The position numbers were made by a program, and so were the translations under genes. The notes beneath the pieces were generated by a model. The model was not told the DNA's origin and ran no database searches. It worked only from the letters and a program-made list of their open reading frames with translations. Positions 1 to 10,600 of a stretch of DNA of 64,000 nt are shown here, one piece after another (position 1 is the first letter of the stretch; each line of letters opens with the position of its first letter). This DNA comes from Hemicordylus capensis (Eukaryota; Chordata; Lepidosauria; Squamata; Cordylidae). The DNA is taken from positions 117,496,001-117,560,000 of the forward strand of contig NC_069661.1 in the NCBI RefSeq assembly GCF_027244095.1, given 5' to 3'.

Positions 1-1440
1 GAACATATCAGTGTCATGTCTTTTAAAAACTGCATACTTACTACATCCTGATATATCAGGGATGTCTCAGTGAGAATGTGCTTTTGTCCCTTAAGAATTT
101 GGAACACAAGAAGTTCCACAGGGATTGTAAACCCGCCCCTGCTACCTATTCTTCAGACACAGTGTTTGTTCGTGTACAGATACAAATTCTGTACTTGCGG
201 AGAAATCTCTTGTGAACCAGTAGGGAGGACTTCTCTCCAACTACAGCATTTATCTCTTAAGACAGCAGAGGCTGTACCTGGTCACGATGCCCGTGGTTTT
301 AACAATGCCTGAAGAGAGCTTTACTGTCACATCATTAAAATAAAAACAGGCTCCACTAAGAGCCCACTTGATGTTATTAAAATAAAGTTAGGTAGACAGT
401 TTTATTTCCATTTGTTCATGTATACTTTGTTCTCTGCTTTGTTGATTCAGAGTGCTCAGGAGCAGTTGTTTATTTGCAAACAGTTCCATCAAATTAAAAC
501 CATTCAAGGTTTGCTACATGTTTCTTATGGGTATTTTCTGTTCTTAATTATCTCTTCAAAATAGCTTTAGCTTTGCTGTTCAGAGCCATTGTTATATAAT
601 GGAAAAACATCATCCTTCTAGGGACAAAAGAAAAAGGATGTTACTTCAGGGACAAAAGAAAAGTGGAGTAAGCTGAAGATGTCAAGCATTATGAGCTTGA
701 AAGGAAAAATGAGATTTGGGGGGAAAGTGGCTACTCTGCTCTGCCCCTTAGGCTGAAGGAGTATAAAAATAGGAGTATGTTCTATAGAACTCTTTTGTTT
801 AATGTATACACCATAGAATTAGGTAGCAGCAGTAAGAAAATCCTTGGAAACTATCTCCAATAAAACACTAACCAAGATTGAAAGAGGCACTTCAGGCATG
901 CCCATCTCATTGACTTCTTTGAACAATAGACCCCACCATCACGCCTGATCAAGCTGTGGGGGAGGGGGATGGTTTCAAAAGTCACTTTTCGGGAAACATG
1001 GATTCTTGAGCTTCAAATTGCCCCAAGTGAGCACATACACCTTTGTGTGTATGCCTAAAGCAGCCCTTTGGATCTCAGCTAATGCACTATTCCAAAGACC
1101 AGTTACAATTTCTTGGGCAATGGAACTCCTTGCAAGGCTCTTTGGATCCAGGCTCAGTAACAGGCATGGCATTGCATGTAACATATTTAGAGGCACAAAT
1201 ATTTTTGCTCCATTCAGCAGAAAGCATTTTAACAATTCAAAGAGAAATGTTTTTAATCTGTACTGTATGTAGCCTTTGGGGCTGGATGACTAATAAAAGG
1301 TCTACCCTCATCGGTACAGATTACATTTTCCTTATTAAAAATCCATATAAAAATGCACTATACAGACTGTAAAAAATTAAGAGTTCCACACTTGATCTAC
1401 AAAAATAAAAAAAACTTCTTCTTTGAATTCTGCTCCTTTT
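1..1440 (-). other. MED28: MED28 3' UTR and downstream flank
   Basis: This is AT-rich non-coding sequence after the MED28 stop. AATAAA hexamers on the minus strand lie at 469-474 and 401-406; the second is followed by a T/GT-rich stretch and is the better candidate end. Short open frames on both strands (70-312, 975-1372) overlap each other and resemble nothing I know. In human the next gene, FAM184B, is convergent, so its 3' end may lie nearby, but I cannot identify it. Confidence 0.45.
401..406 (-). terminator. Candidate MED28 polyadenylation signal
   Basis: AATAAA on the minus strand about 1.0 kb after the stop codon, followed by a T/GT-rich stretch. A second hexamer lies at 469-474. RNA 3'-end data would decide between them. 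Confidence 0.3.
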
Positions 1441-1638
1441 TCACGTTTGCTTAAGGGGTGCAGGGATATTCGCTGAAGCCTGCTCTAAATATGCTAAAGG
1501 TCCTTGAGGCATTTCAGCTGGTTTTTTGTGCTGTATATTGATGTCTTCCAGGACCTGCTGCCAGTTTCGCAGTTTACCCAAGTGCTTCTGGATTAGTGCT
1601 TCTTTCCTCTGCAATTCGCCCCTCAGTTCTGAAACATC
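1441..1638 (-). CDS. MED28: MED28 coding exon 4 (terminal)
   Basis: 198 nt including the TGA stop at 1443-1441. It begins [20 protein letters not shown] and ends PLKQT. The acceptor is CATAG. Confidence 0.96.
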   Translation of the reverse strand, partial: DVSELRGELQRKEALIQKHLGKLRNWQQVLEDINIQHKKPAEMPQGPLAYLEQASANIPAPLKQT

Positions 1639-4600
1639 CTATGAAGAAAGGCAGGCACACAAGAATAAGCAACCTGGAATTTCCCCTGTAAAATCTTGTT
1701 CATACAAGGAAATTTTACTTAACTCTTAAAAGCAATAAGTTTTCATATCACAGTATCCTTTTCTTATTCCTAGATGTGTAATCCCCTGCCCCCCCGCACC
1801 ACACATTAAAGTTACAACTTTTTGCAATTACACAGGATCTACAAGTCAGGCCATATTCCTATAAGTATCCAATTTCGTGCTTTTCCAAGTTGCCTCAACG
1901 ATATCTACTCCCCTCTGCAGACCAGACTTTATATTGCACTTAAGCTGCAAACCATCTCTTCCCCCGACCAGTTATGATAAAAGCATGTTTTTTTTTAAAA
2001 AAAGTCACATTTGACTAATAGTTGAAATACGGACTTCACAAGGAATGATGAGTGCTGCAGCAGGAAGGCAATACATTTAGAACCAACAACATTTCCCCAA
2101 GCCATTTACCCCTGTTCAATTCCCACTACTTACTGACATATAGTACATAACACAAAGCAGTAACATATGCTACAGCATAAATCTGAAAATGTACAAAACT
2201 GATAGCAAGCTGTCATTAAAAGGGTTATATGCCTACAATAACTCAGTTGGTCTACTATTCCCTTAAAATGGAGAATGGTCTATAACAACAACTAGCATTT
2301 ATATAAAACCTATTTATGGGCTTTGCATACATAGCATCAGTTTTCTTTACAGCCACCCATTAGGTAAAATTGGCCAGTATAATGATCCATGGCCGAGGCA
2401 GAATTTGGGCAGTGGACTTCCTAGTTTCCAACTCAGTTTCTTAACAAGTACTCTGTACTAGCTCTCAATTATTATACAGAATAGATGTGAGCCCTTTCTT
2501 AGTTTTCCATTATATAGATATATTGAATTATACCTATAGAATAAAATAGTGTCTCTCAATTAAGATAAATTTAATGTTTAAGATGAGAAACACTCATTGA
2601 CTGGTCTATTCCGGACCAAGTAAGCAGAAATCCTTTGTTTTATGTGAATTAGCTCTACTTCAACAGGCTGTAATCCTCAATACACTTATGCAAAAGTAAT
2701 TCCACTAAAATCCCAGCTATTGGAGAGCATTTTTAAAATTGAGGTACCAATCAGCATACAACTTTGTTGTACCTGTGTAACATATTTCATAACCTCTTCT
2801 CTTCTGCCCTCCCTGGTTGCCATCTGCCTCCCCCCAGGACTGCTTGCGGAGAGGCTTTGCAGGACTGGGGCTGTAAGGGTGACTGGGCAGTTTTTCCTGG
2901 TTCCACCTGCTGAGCTTGCTGCTCAGCCTATATGGGAAGACTGCCGGTGGTGGCGGGCCCGACACCAAAGGGGCGGCACCAAAGGGGGTTGCCCCTTTGG
3001 GGGAGCCACTTCGGGGAAGAAACGAGGGCGAGAGCTGGACACTTTTTCCAACCATTTGTATAGAGGGAGGCATTCAATGGTGGGGCTTCTGTTTAACCAG
3101 TTTTAAGTTGTGCTGAGGACGGGTTGAAGTTGCAATGTTTGTGGGTTTGTCTGGAGATGGGGAGACAGGGAGTGCCTTCGTTGAATGTGGGGCAGCTATT
3201 CCAGTGGTGGTGGGGAACAGAAGAAGAAACATTGGCAGGTTAGCAGGCTGTTCCAGGGGAAGGGTGGTCAGAAATCTAATAGCTGTCCCCCTTTCCGGCT
3301 GTCCTGCCAGCTCTTTGACCTCAGGGAGCACAGCCAACATCCCACATAACCTTACCTTGCTCCTCTGCAATGTCAGGTCGGTCCAAAATAATTCTGAACT
3401 CATCCATGATTTGATCATGGATGAAGGGGCTGACCTGATGTGTATTACTGAGACTTGGTTGGGGGAGGCTAGTGGCCCAGTTTGGTCCCAGCTTCTCCCT
3501 CCAGGATATTCTGTAGAGGAGCAGGTGAGGGGACATGAGCGGAGAGGTGGGGTGGCTGTGGTCTATAAGGATAACATCTCCCTTACCAGGGTCCCTGTCA
3601 GGGTATCAGACCATATTGAATGTGTGTACTTGAGTTTGGGGACCAGGGACAGACTGGGACTTCTGTTGGTGTACCGATCACCCCGCTGCCCAGCAGAATC
3701 CCGTACTGAGCTCACGGACTTGGTAGCGGAACTTGTGTTGGAGTCTCCCAGACTTTTGGTTCTGGGGGACTTCAATATTCATTTTGGGACCAAATTGTCC
3801 AGGGCAGCTCAGGAGTTCATAGCGGCCATGACAACTATGGGCCTATCCCAAGCGTCTCTGGATCAATGCATATTGCAGGTCACACGCTTGATTTGGTCTT
3901 TTATTCTGATCAGGGTGGTGTTCCATGGGTGGGGACTCCTACAATCCCCCGTTGTCATGGACGGACCACCATCTGGTTAAGGTTGGACTTACAACCACTT
4001 TCCACTTTCGCAGGGGCGAGGGGCCTATTAGAATGGTCCGCCCGAAGAGGTTACTGGATCTGCTAGGATTCCAAGAAGCCTTGGAGGGATTCAATGTTAG
4101 CTCTGCTGGTGATCCTGTTGATGCCCTGGTTGAGAACTGGAACAACTTGCTCACCAGGGCAGTAGACACGAATGCTCCTAAGCATCCCTTCTGACCTGCT
4201 TGAAAATTGGTCTCTTGGTATACGGAAGATCTACGGGGGCTGAAGCGGCAAGGTAGGCGACTGGAGAGCAAGTGGAGAAAAACTCGATTCGAATCCGACA
4301 GATTACGACATGGAGCACATCTAAAGATCTACGCTCAGGAAATACGTGCGGCAAAGAAGCAATTCTTTTCTGCCCATATTGCCTCTGCGAGTTCACGTCT
4401 GGTGGAGTTGTTCAGGGTTGTGAGGGGACTAGTATCTGCCCTCTCTCCCTTGAACCAGGATTTGGAAGCATCAGTTACCCACTGTGGTGTGTTTAATGAA
4501 TTTTTCGCAGACAAAATCTCTCGGATTTGGGCTTAGATGAAGACTCCACAATTAATTTAATGTCTGAACTGGAGGTGTCCGACAACTCCTCTTATACGAT

Positions 4601-7600
4601 TCGACTGGATCAATTTCAGTTTGTGACTCCTGATGATGTGGACAAGCTGCTTGGAGCGGTGAGGCCTACCACTTGTCCTCTTGACCCTTGTCCAACATGG
4701 CTTGTTCGATCTAACAGGGAGGCTGTTGTAGGTGGCCTGGTAGAAATCATAAATGCTTCTCTTAGGGAGGGCAGGATGCCTCCTTGTCTTAAGGAGGCAA
4801 TTATTAGACCTCTTCTAAAGAAGCCTGCATTAGATCGCTCAGAGTTGAGCAATTATAGGCCTGTTTCCAACCTCCCATGGCTGGGCAAGGTAATTGAGAG
4901 GGTGGTGGCCTCAGCTCCAATTGGTCTTGGAGGAAACTGATTATCTAGACTCATTTCAAACTGGTTTTCGGGCAGGCTATGGGGTGGAGACTGCCTTGGT
5001 CGGCCTGATGGATGATCTCCAATTGGCAATGTACAGAGGATGTGTGACTCTGTTGGTCCTTTTGGATCTTTTGGCAGCTTTCGATACTATCGACCATAGT
5101 ATCCTTCTGGAACGTCTGAGGGTGTTGGGGGTGGGAGGCACTGTTTTACAGTGGTTCCGCTCCTACCTCTCAGACTGATTCCAGATGGTGTCGATTGGAG
5201 ATTGTTGCTCTTCAAAATCTGAGCTTAAGAATGGTGTCCCTCAAGGCTCCAAACTTTCTCCAATGCTTTTTAACATCTACATGAAACCGCTGGGAGAGAT
5301 CATCAGGGGATTTGGAGCTGCATGTTACCAGTATGCTGATGACACCCAGATCTACTTCTCCATGTCAACCTCTTCAGGAGTTGGCATATCCTCCCTAAAT
5401 GCCTACCTGGAAGCAGTCATGGGCTGGATGAGGAAGAATAAACTGAAGCTGAATCCAGGTAAGATGGAGGTACTTATTGTGCGGGGTCAGAACTCTAGAG
5501 ATGATTTTGATCTGCCTGTTCTAGACAGGGTCATACTTCCCCAAAAGGAACAGGTTCGCAGTCTGGGAGTACTTCTGGATCAACGTCTCTCCTTGGTTTC
5601 TCAGGTTGAGGCGGTGGCCAGGGGTGCTTCCTATCAGCTCCAGCTGATACGCCAGCTGTGCCCGTTTCTCGAGATCAATGACCTCAAAACCGTGATACAT
5701 TTGTTGGTAACCTCCGGACTGGACTTCTGTAATGCGCTCTACGTGGGGCTGCCTTTGTACATAGTCTGGAAACTTCAGTTGGTTCAGAATGCGGCAGCCA
5801 GGTTGGTCTCTGGGTCATCTCAGAGAGACCACATTACTCCTTTGTTGATGGAGTTACACTGGCTGCCAATAGTTTTCTGGGCAAAATACAAAGTGCTAGT
5901 TATAACTTATAAAGCCCTAAAAGGCTTAGGCCCTGGGTATCTAAGAGAACATCTTCTTCGCTATGAGCCCCACTGCCCATTGAGGTCACTTGAGGAGGTC
6001 CGTCTCCAGTTGCCGCCAACTCGTTTGGTGGCTACACTGAGATGGGCCTTCTCAGCTGCTGCCCCGAGATTGTGGAATGCGTTTCCTGCTGAGATACGAT
6101 CCTCCTCACCTCTGGCAATTTTCAAAAAACACCTGAAAACATATCTCTTCAACCAGGCTTTCTCACTTTTTAAAAACTTGTTTTTAAATTCTTCTGATTA
6201 TTTAATTGTTGTTTTATGATGTTTTTAATTGTTAATTATTGTTTTTATGCTTTATTATTTTTGTTTTAATTATTAACTGATTTTAATGGTGTTTTAATTT
6301 AAACCGCCCTGAGCCTTTTGGAAGGGAGGTATAAAAGTTTAAATAAATAATTAAATAAATAAGGGTCATTTTTAAGGCTAACAAAAGACATAACGTATGT
6401 AAACAAAATAAATTCTTACCTCTTTAATTACTTGATCTGGTTTCTGGACAGATAGTTGTAACCTTTTTTGTAGGAAAAAACATTCTGTTTGTCTTGCAAC
6501 ATCCAAAAATTTCTGGATACACTGATCAACTCCTAATATATAAACAGAGCAAAAGAGTTTAAAGCTAGGTAAAACGAAAACTGCAGGAGAAACTAATTTT
6601 ACAAGTAAATCAGTTAAGGAACAATTTGGAATGTCGGCAATGTTCTTTTGTGAAATATTTTGACATATATATTACATTTTTTTAAAAAAAACTAAGCAAA
6701 ATTAAAAATACCTTTTAACAAACTATCCAAAGTTAAGAAATAGGCTGATTTTAAAAAAATACGGAGATATTTATTTTTGTAGCTCACTAAAGAACAGATA
6801 CAAGGTCTCTCTTCCAGCCTTTATTTTAAAAATAAGCTTAATAGTGTCCACATGACATTTTCAGGTTTTTAAAATAGATAATACGACAGATATTTATGGA
6901 CTGCTTTTCAACTGAAGTTCCCAAAGTGGCTTACATAGATAAAAATAAATAAAATGGTAGCATGATTTCACTACTGTGTATTTTTTTAAAAAATCAAATG
7001 GTGGAGATCAATAGTACAGTCTAGCCCAGTGTATCCCACACTATCTCACAAAAGGGACTGATGTGCACCTTGAGAAACTAAGCAGCCACTCTGGAGACAT
7101 TCAAACTCTAAACCCCCGAGAATGGCAAATCTTTATTCAGCATTGGTCACCCCCTCTTGGCCCAATAAATGGGCACTGATATTATCTCAAGGAAGAGAGA
7201 AGACTATAGCAGACTCCTAGAAGCTTCTCCACTGCACAAAAAAGCACAGTCCCATCCTTGACTGACTGAGCAAAGAGTGGAATGCCATGAGATAATATTA
7301 AGCAGGAAATCCCATAATTGCAAGGATGATTGATGCCTGCACACTGTTCTGGGAGCTGATGGAAAATTTTCTTTTTTCTGGCGTGTACAGTGAGGTGTGT
7401 GTCTTAACTTTAATCCACACAAAAAATAAAAATCTAAGCCCCAGGTATTAAAGGCTGGGAAGCACCAAAACAAGAAAAGTTCAGAACTTTCCAGTCCTAC
7501 TGATTTAACCAAAGGAAGAAGGATGCACATACTTACCAGTTCTAATTTCTTCTTGGTCTGTACCATTCACATAATCTTGACTCACAAGGGAAGCAAAGCA

Positions 7601-10600
7601 AGCCTAGACAATTAGAGATTTATTTTGTTTAGTTCAATTTATATACAAGCCTCCAAGGAAGATAATAGTCTTATATCCAATGGGAGCACCTTCCACAACC
7701 TAGGGGCGACAACTGAGAAGGCCCGATCCCAGGTCACCACCAGATGAATCAATGGAACTCGAAGATGGACCCCTCCTAATGATCTTAATGAGCAGTGGGG
7801 ATTTGTAAAGTAAGGCACTCTCTCAGGTAACCCAGACCTAAGCCATTCAGGGCTTTAAAGATAATAACCAGCACTTTGTACTTTGCCCAGAAACATACTG
7901 GTAGCCAGTGCAACTGTTTAAGAACAGGGATAATGTGGTATCTCTGGGATACCCTGGAGGCCAATCTGGCTGCCACATAAAGTTTCCGAACAACATACAA
8001 AGACAGTCCTACACAGAGCTCATTGCAGTAGTCCAGCCTGGAGGTTACTAGATGGTGTACCACTGCTCTCAGGTCATTCTCCTAAAAAAAAAAAGGGGGG
8101 GGGGCAAAGTTGTAGAATCAATCACAACTGGTAAAAAGCACTCCTGACCACAGTCCTGAACTGAGGCACCAGGGTGAGACCCAGGTCCAAGAGCACTCCC
8201 AAGCTATGAACCTGTTTTTTCTGGGGGATTGTAATCTCATCCGGAACAGGAAATTCTATCCCATCTTGCAGATTACGACCCCCAAGAATGAGCACCTCCA
8301 TCTTGTTTGGATTCAGCTTCAGTTTATTACCCCTCAACCAGTCCATTATTGCCTGTAGGCAGACATTTAATGGGCTAACATACATTGATGACAAAGAGAA
8401 ATAGATTTGGGTGTCATCAGCATATTGATAACTCCCACCACCAAATCCCCTGATGACCTCACCTAGCGGTTTCACATAGATGTTAAAAAGCATTGGTGAC
8501 AGAATGGAGCCCTGAGGGACTCCATATAGTAGCTCCCATTTTCAAAAGCAACTGTCACCAAGCATCATCATCTGAAATCTACCCAAGACATAGGAGCAGA
8601 ACCACTGTAAAACAGTGCCTCCTATCCCCCAATCCCTCAGGCGATCCAGAAGGATACCATGGTTGATGGTATACAAAGCCACTGAGAGTTCCAAAAGAAC
8701 CAGCAGAGTCACACTCCCTCTGTCACTTCCCTGGCGAAGGTCATCTATCAGGCCAGCCAAGGCTGTCACAACCCCATAGCCTGCACTAAAGCCAGTTTGA
8801 AATGGGTCTATATAATCAGTTTCCTCCAAGATTACTTAGAGCTGGTCAGCCAGCACCCTCTCAATCATTTCCCCCCAACCATGGGAGGTTGAAGACTGGC
8901 CTATAATTACCCATCACCAGAGGATCCAAAGTGGGCTTCTTAAGAAGGGCTCTAACTATTGGCTCCTTCAAACATGGTGGCATCCTGCCTTCCCTCATTG
9001 AGGTATTAATGATATCATCTAGGCCAGCTGCAACATATACACACTTGGAGTTCATACAAAGTAAAAGATATTGAAGCTGCATGCTTGTATGAGCACAGTG
9101 ATACTGATCAAATGCATTTTTGTTCTTTGTGAAGTACACAAGCACGAAACATGTTGACAACCAAAAGATACCCTTACCCAGAAGTAGAGTTCAACAAATC
9201 TTTGAATATTCAAACTAAGTAGGGCTGCAATGTTTATTCAATTCATGTCAGATAATCATTTTGAAACTTTTTGACTAAGAGGAGTGCCTTTTCTAAGATT
9301 GTGCACTACAACATGTACATGCACTGTCAAATATACTCCCCCCACTTTTTTCTGAGCTTTTGTTTTTTTATTAAACACACATGTTATTTATTCATCAATT
9401 AAAACTTCTACACTAAGATTTCCAGAATTGGGGGTCAATCCAGTGAGAAATAATCTAGCACCACTTACAAGCAGTATTTTTGTACATTTTGTAGGTTTTT
9501 CAGGAGCAACTTCTTGTTTAAAATATTTATACAGTGTTTTTCAATTTATATTTTTAAAAGCTTGTAAAATGGTTTTACATAGTGAAATAAATGAGAAAAT
9601 GGTTTCCTGACCCAGAACAGAGCTGAGAACAGGGAAGAGCAGAACAGAGAAGAGAGCTGGTCTTGTGGTAGCAAACATGACTTGTCCCCTTAAGCTAAGC
9701 AGGATCTGCCCTGGTTGCATACGAAAGGGAGACTAGAAGTGTGAGTGCTGTAAGATATTCCCCTTAGGGGATGGAGCCACTCTAGGAAGAGCATCTAGGC
9801 TCCAAGTTCTTTCCTTGGCATCTCCAAGATAGGGCTGAGAGAGATTCCTGCCTGCAACCTTGGAGAAGCTGCTGTCAGTCTGTGTAGACAATACTGAGCG
9901 AGATGGACCTAAGGTTTGACTCAGTATATGGCAGCTTCCTATGTTCCTATGTCACTCTGAAGGCACCCCTTTGCCCACAATACATTTTTTTCATGGTATG
10001 AAGTTACAGTAAATTGCATGCAGTATCTATCATACATGACATCGGTCACTAGTACAATGGTCACATCTGCTACTGCATAAGGCATCCCCCAGAAAGGTGT
10101 GGGCCAGGTCATTAGGGAAAGGTCAGGCTAACTGGTGCAAAACTGGATCCTGGTAGGCCCAGCTACTCACTCAGTATCCATTTCCTAGCCCATGGGAACA
10201 AAGAATTTTGCCCAAACTACTTTTTATAGACTGACCTAGGTATCACACAATTAATTGTGTTACAAGATTACAAAGTGGCTCTCACTCTACTAATTGATTA
10301 CTACTTATTGATAATATATCTTAGGAGCCTTTTCACTAATTTGTATTTAGGGCCACAGAAATAATCAACTACATATGTACTGTAGCAAAATAGTCTTAAA
10401 ATAACATATTTTGGTTCTCTTCAATTGTTTTGTTTTGATGATACCTTTTGTAAAAAATTATCTGTCTTGGGAGCCTTTTAGGCAGAAAGATGGAGTAGAA
10501 ATGTTAAGATAAAACAAAAAACAGATAAATTATGCCTCAGGTGGTGACTGTTCTACATTAGTGACGGGGGGTACAGAAGCATGGAGTGGTGCACAATCCA

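Noticed and set aside
70-1372. Short frames near the start of the window that might be the end of FAM184B
   Set aside because: No recognisable FAM184B sequence and frames on both strands overlap; treated as MED28 3' UTR.
9660-9790. A functional 5S rRNA gene
   Set aside because: The 5S-like part is diverged and runs into a SINE body and CR1-like tail, so it is a SINE head.
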